DNA from: Caenorhabditis remanei
Lineage: Eukaryota; Nematoda; Chromadorea; Rhabditida; Rhabditidae
DNA length: 64,000 nucleotides
Assembly: GCF_010183535.1 (NCBI RefSeq)
Contig: NC_071333.1
Location: 19,590,587-19,654,586 of the forward strand
Direction: 5' to 3'
This document shows positions 44,886 to 61,700 of this stretch, piece by piece. The notes under the pieces were generated by a model, which made no database searches, was not told where the DNA came from, and saw only the letters and a program-made list of their open reading frames with translations. Position 1 is the first letter of the stretch, and every line of letters begins with the position of its first letter. The position numbers were made by a program, and so were the translations under genes.

Positions 44886-47844
44886 CTGCCTGTAACCTTT
44901 ATGTGGGAGGGGGAGAAAAAAATTCAATTAAATCTAAAAAAATACAATAAATGATTTGATTGATAAATGGGAGCCGATCAAAGTGCGAATGATGAATGAT
45001 TCAGCACACTTTATTCACTTTTCGTGGAGCTACTATCTTGAATTGTCGTAAAGATCTTTTAAGTTAAAAATATTAAACTATTAAAGAATTTGAAAAACTA
45101 CATTTTATTACGTTTTGACACGTTTACTATATGTAATCTATCGGCAACTGATAGCATCACCCATGTTTCTTTTCTCTAGCCTCGACGTGTGCATTCCTTT
45201 TTTTCATTTTCTCTCTACTTCATAAAAAATTAGTATTGTATGTTTCTGTCTTATACATATTTCAAAAAAATGTACTCTGAACAGAAACCGAAGCCAAATC
45301 GATAGACCTCCCTTTGTTCCGAAAAGAAGGGTCATACGAATAGAGATTGGGTAGAGACAGAAAGTCAAGAGAAAATAGTGTACAGTATAAACAAGACGCA
45401 GACGGGGAAACGTTCCCTACACGCAGTTAATGTTGGGCGCGGGGCAGCTGCCAACACACAAATTCTCTTCCTCTCGGGGGGCACACAAACACAACTGGGA
45501 GGCCGAATGTTGAGGGAAGAGACCTTCTTCGTAGAGAAAGCGTTTGGGGAGATTTCGCCAGGGGTTCCTTCTGCTTTCTGTTAGTAGTTTTACTGAGAGG
45601 AATTCCTTCTTCTAAAAAAACAATTTGTGTGCTTCAGATGTCCCTCGTTTTTCTCCGGCCTGAAGGCCCGCCTTCAGAAGATGAACCAATTTTTTCAATT
45701 TTTCATTGAAATGTTTTCACTTTTTTATCGAAAATGTAAACATTTCTGATGATTTCTCAGAATTTGTTCTAATTCTGAATGATGGGCAAAAATTTGGTTT
45801 TTTCGTGAAAAATTTGAAATTCGAATTTGGTGCCAAGTACCCCGGCGTGACGGGCCGGGTTTTGATTTTGGTACCAAAATACTCATAATAAGCAAAGAGA
45901 AACACATTCAATCGAAAAAGAAAATTCTTGAATTTCTTTCCCCATTTCCCTTTCCACTATTCATTTGGCCACACTGACCTACCCGTATCACTTCCTCCTT
46001 TCTCTTTCAATTGGCCACATCGACTCTCCTTTCCTCCTTTTCTCTCTCACTTTCTCCTTCCCGGTTTCGAAAAAAAGCGGACAGCTGTTTTCTGTTTTCT
46101 TGCAGGCAACACAGAGCGATTTGAAAACGGAGATATTATCCGAAGAACTTATGATTTTAACAGACGGAAATCCTTTTTTTTACTTCAATTTGTTTTGAAC
46201 CTGCCCATTAGGAAAACACTAAAACTCCTTGTATTTTTTGACCATCAATTACTGTCCCCGTCTCAGTTTAGAGCGGAATCCCTTCTTTTCTTGAACTTAA
46301 GCTGTTGGCTCTTCTTGTAGTCAACGTTCACGGCATTCAATAACTATAATTTATTCTGACTATTTCCTTATTAACATTCATTTTCACCAATTTTTTTTCC
46401 CTCGTTATCACATCAAAAACCCACCGTTAGACCTTTTATCAGTTTGGTTTTTTTCTAATATTTTCTAATTCCCCTCTTACTATTTATGATACTTATTTCT
46501 GCTTCAAATATTACATAAAAAATTTGAATTTTTGAGTCATTCGTTTCTCATTTCACCTTTTTGACCACATTGACCAACCTATTTCCTTTGCGCCTTTTTC
46601 GTATCGAAAAGTATTTTTTGGTGTTCGCGAAGTTTTGAACTGCCCCTGGTCAACTTTAACACCGAGCAATTCACAATTAATATTTTGCTTTTTTGGGTTT
46701 CTAGAGTACCGTGCCGTAAGATCTTGGTCTCTCAGGGTGGGTATATGTGTCTCCTAATTATCTTATCTCTCCTCAAATGGTAAAAACGATATGATTGACA
46801 GTAAAAATATATTTTATCCTACCTCTTTTTATCCTTCCTCTTACTACATCAATCTAAAATCATCTTTTACTGTTGGATTTTCTCTTTTTCACTCTCTCTC
46901 CCTCTCTCTCTCTCTCTCCGTTTGGTTGAAAATTGATGACTTGAGAGCTCGAAAAATAGCCAAACGGACAGGTTGAAAAATAGAGGCCCTGTAATACATC
47001 GGTAAAGTCGTTTCTCCAGAGAAACTTGAAAAATAGAGACGCATGCGCCTATTATTGAAATCCGTCAGTGACTAATTAAGTATGCATAGCACTTTCCTCT
47101 TTGTGTGTGTGGTCAATAATGACTGTGTCTTGTTCTCCCATTCCTCTCTGTTCAACAGAGCAAACACCGAATTCATCTGTTTCTCATTTAGTTCTCTATT
47201 TTACTTTATCAACTTCACGAGACTGATTTGACTGATTATATGCTTCCGTAACGAACAGTGTTTTATTTGAAAGTGTGAAACAAGAAAGCAAAGATGTTCA
47301 AAAGCAATCAGTGTTCTCTTTTTCCCTAGATTACTACTCCACACGCTCTCTTTCTGTCTCTTTATCTTGCCGTGCCCATCGAGGCCTACTGACACTTTTC
47401 GACACCTTGACGCAGTCGGTTGTGCTAGTTTCTCTGCGTCACTTTCTCAGAATATGATGAACTACAAACAATTTCTGGAGAACACAGAGACACACAGCAC
47501 GCGGGAAGTTCTCTCTCTCTCCCTCTTTCTCTCTTTTTTTTTCTCTCTCTCTCTCTCGGCTCCGGACGCTTGTCGGAATTGTTAAAGACGCATCGAATTT
47601 TTTCGGGTGAGTCTCGTAGCTGTAAGTAAAAATACCGTTTTCAACTACGAGACCCATCGCAACAAATTTTATGCGCTTTTAACACCCCTGCCAAGGGTGA
47701 TGACTTTATTGCCTCGTCACAGAATTTAGGATTTTACCTCTCAGAATTAGCATAGTCTCAAATATTTGTCTTCGACAAACTTTCTCGTTTTTTTTCTGTT
47801 CACGAAGTTAATTTCTATTTTCTAGAAATTGCTCAAGTCCCAAA
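44886..47844. other. Long noncoding stretch upstream of the RS-rich gene
   Basis: Apart from the GC-rich repeat, it holds CT microsatellites (about 46893-46918 and 47511-47560) and an imperfect hairpin at 47608-47654 whose arms read GAGTCTCGTAGCTG and CAACTACGAGACCC. No supported exon. It may carry the promoter of the gene starting at 47845. Confidence 0.4.
45645..45870. repeat. Foldback repeat with GC-rich ends
   Basis: From TCCGGCCTGAAGGCCCG to CCCGGCGTGACGGGCCGGG. Shares the TTCAGAATT / AATTCTGAAT core with 6885-7105. Confidence 0.5.
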
Positions 47845-50800
47845 ATGGACAAGTTCTCTAAATGGAGAGACGGGTCGTCCGGCAAGGTCTCAAAGACCGA
47901 CTCGAAGGCCACTGATGGCAAAGACCTGATAGTGGTCTTCGAGTCCATTCGGGCTCCTTCGAATGCGGAGCCAAAAAGGAGGGATCACTCCGAATTGTTC
48001 AAAACAAGATCGCTTCTCGTTCCTCAAGTTGGTGGGAGCTCTGCTCCACTAATCATCACAAAACGTAAGATTTTTGAGACAACCGAATCAGTTTTAACAA
48101 AAAATTTAAAATTTTCAGCGCCGTCCGATGAGGGAGCTCGGATGAGGGAGAGAGCAGAGAGAAGAAGGAAAGATGCAAATGAGCAAATGATGATGGCAAG
48201 GCCACCCCCCTCCTTACCAGGTATGTTTATTTTTTTCTTAAATCAGCCAACCAAAAGGTAAAATTGATCAGAAACAATTTCTTTCACTTTTTTCAGTAGT
48301 AGAGTTGTACTAGGCAAATAAACACGGACTATCTAGAATTTTCACACAGTTGACGCATATAAAGTATATTATTTACAGAAGAGCCGCCTGTCCAGATCCC
48401 AATTGAAGCTCCAGTTCCTCCAGTTCGTCCGAATAGTAAGTATTTTTGAAGTTTCCTTTGAGAATAGTGCTCGAGCGTCTATAAAAAGTATCCCCGGGCA
48501 CAACTCTTATCATCAAACCATTTATAAAAAACAAATTCCTGTTCAAATTTCAAAATTTCAGTGGTCCCCGATGGAAGAACGGCGGCAGATGCCAGTCTCC
48601 ATGAGAGAGAAAGAAGAGAACTAGGTCAGTTTTTTCACAACGCATTGGTTTCTCCTCGAGAATGATGATCGTCATGCCCACAGTAGTTTGAATAAATTCT
48701 ACAAGTATTTTTCTAGCCCCTCGTCAGCGTCAGTTTCGTTTCGAAAAGTATTTTAGGTGTTTCCAAAGTTTTGAGCTAATGATTTTGGCTCTTTTTCTCT
48801 TGAACACCATTTAATAAATATAGATTACATCTAGTACTGAAGTCTCTCTCTCTCTCTTAATACTTTTTTGTAATTCAAACGATTTTATTGAATTTTTTTC
48901 AGAAAGAAACCATCGCCCGGAGCCCGAAATCTTTCGCCGGAACCGACGAAAAACATTCGGTAAGTTGGGAAGATAAGAAAAAATATGATAATGATAATGT
49001 TTCTATTCTTGAAACTTTGTTCTGAACGAAGTTACAAGAAAAATAATCCTTGGTAACCTACTTTTTTTAAAAAGTTTTAACCGACTATTTTCAGACGAAA
49101 TGGAGGGAAGATCTCATGTTGATGGGGACTACAGAGGGTCTAAATCTCGTTCTCCATCTCGGTCTCCATCCCTTGGTCAGTTTTTCAAATTATTTTGACT
49201 CTCATGCTGTTCACTTTAGGAATACACCAGTTCAAGTTAAACACAGATTTTGTGATTTAAACTTTTTCAAAAAGGTTTTAATATTTAAAAAAAGGCATTT
49301 GGAAATTTCAAGGAAAAAATTCAGTAGAGAAAAATGAGAAAACTCTCCTGGGAATACAGTTGCATCTGCACGAGGAGTGTTTTGTCCTTAAAGTGGAATT
49401 TTTGACTTTTTTTTCCTACTTCCAACAAACAAATAATATTCACTATTACAGATGCCCCAGATGGCTCTCCGAGATGGAGAGAGGAACGTCGCCGCTCTCC
49501 TCAATATGGGGACGCTGTGCGACGCCATCCTCAGTTGGAGGATGAGGAACCCCCCACTCGTCAATATGAGAATGGAGACAGAGGCTCTCCTGATCCAACT
49601 TCTCCTACATATTCGGATCCAATTGAAGGTATGTTACTTTATTAAAATTGATTTCCTTGTAAGATTTTTTGTTTTTCCAATAGGTAATTTTCAAGCCAAG
49701 AATAGACAAAAACGTACGTTTTCTAATAAACCGGCGTCAAAAGTTGACCGCTGGTCCGATGTGCTGGTTGGGTTTGTAAGATGTAGGAATTTATTATCTG
49801 AACTACTTTAATACTAGTTCTTAAAAGCATGACGGTTGAGATTTGGAAGATTGATCAAGATTTTTAGACGTGGAACTAGACACTAGTTATTATACGTTTA
49901 ATTACCTCTCCTAATGTTTCAAAAATAATTGAATCCACAGATGAGTAATCTCACAAAATATATAATTTGCAGAAGAAGACTCTCCTTCTCCTTCTCCATA
50001 TGACGCTGATCCAACTTCTCCGACATATTCGGATCCAACTGATGGTATGTTACTCTATTAAAATTGATTTCCTCCTAAGATTTTTTGTTTTTCCAATATG
50101 TAGCTCAAGTAATTTTTAAACATAGAATAGATTTTCTAATAAACCGGTGTCCAAAGTTGACCGCTGGTCTGATGTGCCGGTTGGGTATGTAAAATGTGGG
50201 AATTTATGATCTAAAATGCTTTACTACTGGTTCTTGATAGCATGACGCTCGATGTTAGGAAGATTGATCATTATTTATAGATGGGGCGAGCTAGTTATTA
50301 GTTATTATATGTGCAATTATCACTCCAAAGTTTGAAAAACAATTGAATCCACAGATGAGTTATCTCACAGAACTTATATTTTGCAGAAGAAGGCGGAGAG
50401 GAGGCTCAAGAAGAAGTTCAACAAGAAGAGGTCCGGGAAGAAGGTGAGTGTTATAAGATTACCGAAATACTTTTAGTTGAATCTTTGGAAATAGTGTTGT
50501 AGAGTTGTTAAATCAGAGAAAAAAGTTAGAAAAATCAGTTCCAGCAAAAAAAAACTTTATATCATTTTTTCCATCTCAAAATCACAAATGTTAAACTTCT
50601 TGTTAGTTTGAACAGAAAACATTTTATATATTCACTATTACAGTCAACCAACATGGTGCCTATCACTATGAGGGTCCTCAATATCAGAAACCTCGCGCTG
50701 AAGAGGAGTATGACTCAGAAGATTCCGGAAAATCTGACACAAGCGACAAATATGGTGAGTTTTATAAGATTACCACTAACAAAAATAATACGATACACTT

Positions 50801-51878
50801 TTTTAAATCATTTTTCTATCTCAAAATCTCGAGTGTTAAACTTTTTGTTAGTTTGAACAGAAAATTGTCAACATTTTTATTAAACCTGCACTCACATCAT
50901 TGTCCTGTCACACTTATCAATTTTTACAGATAGAGAGCGGATTCCCCGACCAGCAGGTGAATTCCAAGGAATGCAGGCACGATTTGGTGAGTACCATCTT
51001 TTGAAAACTTCAGAACGAAACATTTAATCTGTATAGAAACCTTAAATTTGTAATTGTACAAGAATCTTACTTGAGTTATTTTCCAGTTCGAAGGACAACC
51101 GATGCGCCGAAAAGAAAGGTAGTATGGCGGGAATCGAGTTTCAAAAGAGCGAAAAAATAAAAATATGCCATGTTTCATGCTTCATTATTTCGTTTTTGCT
51201 TCTCCCCGGAAATTAACACCTTCTTGCTTTTTCTCACTTTCTTGATGTGAGGTTTTCTATTCTTCTTTTTCTCTTCAACCCGTTCCTCTTTTCTTCTTCT
51301 CTCAACTTCTCCGCTTGGTCCGATTCCCACGAATCCCTTTCCGATCGTTTTTTTCCCATCTTCTCCTTCTCCAATTGCCGTCTGATCACTTTCTTCGCTA
51401 TTCTCTCAATGTTCATTTTCCAAGACTGTCTGCCCTCCACTCCTGTTTATGTGGACTTCCAAAATCCCCCTGCCAGAAATTATTTTTCCTCAACTGCCCG
51501 ATTGATGTAGCTCCGCCTACAACTTTTAATGTTTCTCTGAAGTTTTGCTGCCCAGAATTAGCATTTTTTACGTTTATGTTAACTTTTTATCCTTCTCACA
51601 TTCAATTCCTAGTTTATGTGTTTCTTTTCTTTTCTAAGCCGTTTCTCTCAATCATTTCTATTTGTCAATTGGTATTTTATTTTACTCGAGTGGTTTATTG
51701 TATTATTGTCATGTTTTTTTTTAATTGTACGGTTGTCTTATTTCAATAAATGTATGACAAATGGAAAATGACTTTGTGTTTTTTTTACTTCCAGAGCAGG
51801 TCCCTTTTTTCGACAAGAAGACCGACCACCATTGCTAACCCTGTCAAGAAAGCTGAGCCTGAGGGAAAGAAAACGTGA
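47845..51878 (+). CDS. RS-rich, intrinsically disordered protein with two possible C-termini
   Basis: Main exons: 47845-48064, 48119-48220, 48379-48435, 48562-48624, 48903-48959, 49095-49175, 49452-49628, 49973-50044, 50387-50443, 50644-50754, 50930-50986 and 51087-51118. All internal introns are phase 1. Reading on through 51118 gives VVWRESSFKRAKK and stops at 51160 (375 residues), with AATAAA at 51745. Alternatively, GTAGTA at 51119 splices to 51795, and the frame ends EPEGKKT at 51878 (389 residues). The product is charged and disordered: ERAERRRKDAN; SKSRSPSRSPS; a Pro/Ser/Tyr repeat DPTSPTYSDP twice; Glu-rich patches. RS dipeptides suggest a splicing or nuclear RNA role (inference). No folded domain seen. 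Confidence 0.7.
49600..50390 (+). repeat. 416-bp tandem duplication of an exon plus intron
   Basis: The end of the exon at 49628 and its intron match the exon ending at 50044 and its intron: DPTSPTYSDP coding, then GGTATGTTACT-TATTAAAATTGA, ...GACCGCTGGTC-GATGTGC, ...TTGAATCCACAGATGAGT. Spacing between equivalent donors is 416 bases. Confidence 0.85.
51745..51750 (+). terminator. Poly(A) signal AATAAA of the short isoform
   Basis: Lies between the stop at 51160 and the alternative last exon at 51795. Confidence 0.45.
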
Positions 51879-53638
51879 TCAGATAAAGTTCTGAATTTGC
51901 TCAAGAACAGTGGAGAAGTAATTGAGAACACCGCTTCCGTAATTTTTCTGTGAATCCCATTATGAAACCCTGCTTAGAGATAAGTGTTAATTATAATCAT
52001 CATTTTTAAACTATTAGTAAAAAAAAACCAGATTCTCAATAAGGACTCAAAGTGCTGATGCGACCAAATTGTGTTTTTAGACATGAAGTAATCTCAAATT
52101 ATACTGCCCATTGTCGAAACAGTACGCAGATTTTCATTGAAACTGCGAACTATTAACTCAAGCTGGTATGTTATTCCACATTACATACTTTTTAAGAGCG
52201 GCCCAAGCATAGAAATGCTCAACTTCAAAAATACATTTCTTTGATTAGGGATGCACATACCGCAAAGCCTCTAATAGAGGTTCCCCAGGAAAACCTGTTT
52301 AACGCGGTATATCTTTTTTCTTAAAGGAGATATAAAAAAAAGCCAACAGACAATATATAGCTGTATATTAATGAAATATTTCTTCAGTTGGAAACAACTT
52401 GATTGCTCCCAAGGCAGTTGAGATATTATGCTCCAAATTTTTGCACCCACCTCTATTAGAAGTTTTACGACATCAAAATCTGAGCCAATAGAACTGATTA
52501 GTTCATTAAGATACGTTCTCAATGATAGGTTAAAGTTTCTATATTTCTAACGACACCTTGAAAACGTGCATGTTTTGAGTAGAGAGGTACATCACTTTAA
52601 AAAACGTTGTCAACTACAAGATTGAAGCTCCAAAAGTTTGTAAACTTCAGTTTTTTCCCGAATTGCCCTATTGGTTGGCACCCTTCAAGACTTGCCATGT
52701 TCTTCAGAAACCAGCGAACAGTGACATCACGAACAGTTTTGTTTTATTCTTTCCGTTTTCTATCTTCTCTGAATTTTTTTTTTAAAGAAATGGAAACGAA
52801 GAAGAAAAGAAATTGTTATTGGCCCCGTTTCTTTTCTATTTTTATTACAATACATTCCGAACCAAACCCATCATCTTCTTCTTTTCACGTTCTCAATTAT
52901 TGCACCCATAAATTCTCTCTTTCCTTTTTCTTCTCCCCCTCTCGTGGATTCTGACCTCATATCTGTTCTTTTTCTCCTTTCTCCCATTTCTTCTGTCCAT
53001 TTCTTTTCTTCATTCTCTTCTCCCAGAAAAACGAATACTTTTTTCTCCTCCCTTCTTTATTCCCCTTCCCCTCCCTCTTGGTTTTCGTTACACTTCTGTC
53101 AGCACAAACGTACACAGCCTCTCCCCCCCCCCCCCCTACCCGACATTTCTCTTTTTCCTCTCTATTTCGCGCACTGCTCTCGCTTTCTCTATCTCTCTTT
53201 CTCTCTCCGTCCCTCTTCATTTTCCTCTTGTTTTCACTGAGTCTCACGCCATCCGTCCTTCTTTTTAATATCGGTTTGGGGAGATAGAAGGCAAGAAATA
53301 TCAAAAATTAGGGGACAGTAGTTTCAAATTCTGAAAAGTTCCCTGAAACACGCTATAAAAAGACTACAAGTTGTCAGCAAAAAGAAAAAGGAAAGTGATT
53401 GATGTTGTTTGCGGAATCGTCCCCCTCCCCCTCTCCCCTTATTCAGCTGGTCACCAGGCCGCGTCTTTCGCTTCGCCGCAGTGCGTTTGCCGTGTTGTCC
53501 CCCTCTGATGCTTTTCCTTTCACCGTTCACCGTCTCTCTATTCTATTTGTCTTTTCTCTGTTCTTCTATCTCTCTTCTTATGGTTTTACTCTTCCAACAT
53601 TGCGTTTTGGCAGTTCGATACAATCGATATTTTCAGTC
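51879..53638. other. Intergenic, CT-rich upstream of the WD40 gene
   Basis: 52740-53630 is pyrimidine-rich on the plus strand with a run of about 13 C at 53115. Several long open frames here are low-complexity artefacts. ACTTTCAG-type acceptor TATTTTCAG ends at 53636, two bases before the next ATG, and may be a trans-splice site. Confidence 0.4.
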
Positions 53639-57399
<3,761 letters not shown>

Positions 57400-57713
57400 A
57401 ATTACCTCAAAATGTTAATTCCCCTGCCAAAACTTGTCCCCCACCCACATTTTTAGTGTCGTGTTCCCTATAATAGTAGCATGAGTACGGTATTTATTTG
57501 TTTTCCTCACTTCAGTCTTCCATTTCTCTTATCCTAAGTCACTGTACTCGTACCCTGTACGATTAATTGATCTCTCTTTCTACATTGCATCTTTTTTCCA
57601 TTCTAAAGTCCCCTTTCTGTCATGTATTTTCTGAACTTTTACTGTTGTTTTTTATACTTCCCGAAAAAATGTTTGTGTGTACCCTGATTCAATGAAACCC
57701 CGGAGATGAAACT

Positions 57714-57719
57714 AATAAA
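57714..57719 (+). terminator. Possible poly(A) signal AATAAA of the WD40 gene
   Basis: About 315 bases past the stop codon, ending a CT-rich 3' UTR-like stretch. Confidence 0.4.
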
Positions 57720-58713
57720 ATGTCATACGTATTTTTCAAACTTTATTGTTATAAAAAAAAGAATAAGAAACAGAATTAAGAGAACCCGGATAGAAATAAA
57801 ATGTAAGGTAATGAAACAGACACGCAACTTTTCACAGGAAAATTTGGAAATAGGAAAGCCGAAAAACGACAATTTTTGTTACATTAATAAATGGCTTGTG
57901 AGATATATTATATAACAAAAAACAATAAAAATTCAGTTGTTCCAGACACGTACGGCATATATTATAAAGACATCATGGTGTTGGTAAAGGGAGTAGAAAA
58001 AGGACAACAGGTGATGATTGAGTGGGGACGGGTGTCGGTACAAAGACGATATGAACCAAATACGAGGCTGTAAATTCAAAGAGGGAAACCAAGTCCTTGT
58101 TGGTCAACAAATGACATACTCTGGTTATTAAATAGAGAGGGATGCGACAAATTACAGTTGAACTTGAATAATAGGAGGTAGGAACATTGAAGATTGTAAA
58201 TTCTGAGTACGAAAGAGCAGAAAAAAAAGCTGTCAGTGGGCAATAGAAAGGAAAAAGACATTTCCACATCACAGAATGATTCGGGAAGAGAAATCGGAAT
58301 AAAATTGCAGAAAAAATGAGGTTGATGAGATAAAATGAGGTAGAAATTATTGAGATCTCATATTCTGGGATTGAGTGAACAGAAAATGCTAGCAGTGAGC
58401 GAAGGAGAAGAAAAAGAAATTTTGAGATAACAGAATGATTTGGAGAAATAAATTTGAAAAACATTGAAGAGAATATTCAAAGAAAGAACGAATAAGACGA
58501 TAAAAAAACAAACCTTGAATAAGACAATTGAGAAGGAAAAGGAATTGGAATAATCCGAAAAAAAGGAGAAAAGAAAAGTCAGAGGGGCATGATGCGGGAA
58601 TTGAGAAGTCAGAAAAGCGTGTGATAGGAAATGGTGGAAAAAAAGAGTGTGAAGACAGAGCGGACCATCGTATCGCAAAACTACAAAAACTTTCACACAT
58701 CCCTTGGCTCTTC
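57720..58713. other. Intergenic between convergent genes, purine-rich
   Basis: Plus strand is A/G-rich with diverged repeats of about 190 bases (CAGAATGATTCGGGAAGAGA against CAGAATGATTTGGAGAAATA). Open frames on the minus strand here are low-complexity. No gene seen. Confidence 0.45.
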
Positions 58714-61700
58714 TTACGGCTCTCTCAGTGTAGCAGCAGCATAGCTGCCATCGTCAACTTCTTCTTTCACAACAGGTCTATTCTCTGCATCTTCAACTTC
58801 TTGTTTCACAATTGGTTGTCCGAGTAGGAGAAAATGTTCATCGTCCGAGTCTGAGGAAAGTTCCGAGTCGGACCAGCCGGACTCGTAGAAACTATCGTTC
58901 TCGTTGGGGAGACCGTCGTCAAGTTCAACGTGTTCTTCTCCTTCCACATCGTTGCCCTGATTTGGCAGATCGAAGTCAAAGTCTCGAGGTGATGGTTCCT
59001 CTTCCTGGACGGGCAATCCGGTGCTCTCATCCTCAACTTCTTCTTTTACAACTGGTATGTTGTTCCAGGAATCGTCCGAGTCGGACCAATCATCCGAGTC
59101 GGACCAATCGTCCGAATCAAAGGAATCGTCGTCTGAATCGATTTCTGGTTTTATTGACATCTCATTGTCCTGATTTGGCAGATCGACGTCTTGAGGTGAT
59201 TGTTCATTTTCCTGGGCGCGCTTTCTGGTGGAAGATGATTTAGCCTCACCACGTTTTTTGCCACTTGTCAGCATTGGGACATCATTTTCGTCGATCACAC
59301 TTTTTCCTCTCATTCTGTCTAATTTTCTTCTCATTCGGAAGTAAGCCAATGCCTGTAAACAGAATTTTTAATATTATAGTGTAGTATTATAGTATACTTT
59401 CAGAAAACAATAATAGCATACATAAAACTACTTATTACTGTTTGAAAAAAGTATCTGTCAACATATTCAATTTTCAATATTTTGAGAATTAAAACTAACC
59501 ACACATGTTCTCAGTCCTGTTTTTTCTTTCAACTCGTTTGCAGTTTCCATCGTCTCTATCACTGATTGTTTCAAATATTGGAGCTCCAATAATTTCATAG
59601 TCGAGGGCAAACTGTCCACGCCTTTTTTCTCATCCAGGTACTTCTTCAAAACACGAATCCGTCTTTTGTACACCCAACGAACAACCTGAAACAATTCCAT
59701 TGTGAAACGCGGGGAAATTTCAATGAATTCACTTACCGCTCGATCTGCGACGTTCATTGGTCTGGCAATCTCTTCAGCTCTCACAAACGGAATAAACTGA
59801 TTCATTTCAAATTCTCGTTTCAATTCTTCTTTGTTTTCAGCAGAAAGCCTGCTCGTTTTATGACTTAGCCGTCTTGGTGGTTTAATGAAATTCAATATCT
59901 GAAAATCAATGATCTATTAATCACATAAACATAAAATTAGACATACTTTATATTTGGGCCAGTATATCTGATTCATCAACCCATCATATCCAATCTCTCG
60001 GTGGTTCGGGTTCTCCTCGAGAAACTGCTTGATGATGGGAGCAGCTTCTTCTTCCGATAGAGGTGGGTGTCCCTTTGGCTTGAGAGAGTATTGTTTCTGA
60101 AACACAATATGAAGCATTTAAAAGATTATCATTTAAACAGGCTTACTTTTAATCCTTGTTTTTTTCTTTCTCGAGTCTTCTTAACGCTCTCTTCTCTGGC
60201 TCCGGGAACTCTGTTCAAAGTTCTTACTTTTTGGATAAAGTTATACACCTGGAATGAATAGTTCTATTTCATTTTTTTATTTTATTTTGCAAACCTGTAA
60301 TCCGGTCAACTTGATTTCTCTTGCCCAGGTGTCGCATTGATCTCTTGTTGGATACTTGACCTCCTCGTATTTTGCTTTCATAAAGTTTTTCTGTTCCTCA
60401 CTGAACGCGAACGGTGGTGGCTTGTTAGACTGAATGTTTTTAAAAATTGAAAAATGTTTCAGTTTCAATAATTCATACCTCAAGTTTCTTTTTTCGCTGC
60501 CTTTCTCTTTCCAACGCTGCTTTTCTTTTCCTCAAACGTTCAGCTTCCTCGGGAGTACGTTCCGGTTTCGGTTTCAATTTATCTCTGTTGGTTTTGAACC
60601 AGAGTGAAACCTACAATAAGCTTATTTGCGTAAGCTTTTTCATACAGTACCGACCAAACAGATACCATTATTTGCCTTATTTTTGGTTGAAAAAAGTCAA
60701 CTTTAAGAGTGTGTCATAGTAAAACTAATTGTCCCACAAAATAACTTTTGATGGATCAAACAGACCAAGAGTAGAGGTCTATTTTTTAGTTTACAACTGT
60801 TTTTTATACAAGCACTCCTAAGAAAGCTATAGTAATTTTAGATGTTGTTTTTAAACTCACTTTTGGTAGATTCAAATTGTACTTTGCTGCTAATTCCCGT
60901 TTCTCCTCCGTTGTTGGGTGCTGTTTTACCGCCAATATTTTTCTGAAATGTTCTCTCGCTTTTTCGGAGATATCCGAACATTTCCCCGCTTCTTCTGAGA
61001 TCTTCTTTCGATAGAAAAATTTACCTATCTGAAACAGAAACAGATGTTTCGATTTTATTGAACTTTTCAAACTAACATTTTTTCTGGTCATGTGGAGTTG
61101 CTTTGCGAGCTCTTCCTTCTCCGCTGCAGATGGGAATCCTTTCTCTTCATAAAATTCTCTCAGCGTTTTTTGTGCGAATTCTTTTTGTTCTTCCGTGAAC
61201 TCGACTTTTGGCGCTGGTTTTCTACCTCGTTTTCTCAATATATTCGATGTATTGTTTTTCTGTTCTTCATCATCAGAAGACTCAGAAGAAGAAAGCGGGA
61301 GGTAGTCGGAGTTGGATGGGAGGTCTCGACGAGAGGATCTCTTCTGAAAATTAGGAATGTGAAAGTTGGATCGAACGGTGTGAACTTCTTTGTTTGAACA
61401 AATGTCGGATCAATGACCAGCAAGCATAGTTGTCAAGGTCCTGAAATTTGGCGCCAAAACCCAAAATTCTGTTTCTTTTGAAATTTTTGCTGCGGAAAAT
61501 CCTAATTCTCGACTATTGCTCAGATAGAATGAAATCTGAACAGTCATTGAAAATAATTACAATTATAGTACAAACATTCAAAAAAATTGATAACTATGTC
61601 GGCAAAATTATTTTGAAAATGTTTCTGAACTACATGACTTGTTAATTTGAGTAGAGATGTAATGAATTATGTAAGATTGAAACTATAGCTATGTTCTTTG

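Noticed and set aside
45928..46320. 130-codon plus-strand frame rich in Phe, Pro and Ser
   Set aside because: Pyrimidine-rich DNA; composition explains the open frame, and no consistent neighbouring exon was seen.
47600..47660. Hairpin as a possible tRNA or other structured RNA gene
   Set aside because: No A/B box or cloverleaf; arms match a dispersed GAGACCC-type motif instead.
51247..51749. Overlapping plus-strand frames after the RS-rich gene
   Set aside because: CT-rich 3' UTR-like sequence ending in AATAAA; protein composition is low complexity.
58358..58700. Hydrophobic minus-strand frames resembling membrane proteins
   Set aside because: Product of TTC/TCT-rich sequence between convergent genes; no splice or domain support.
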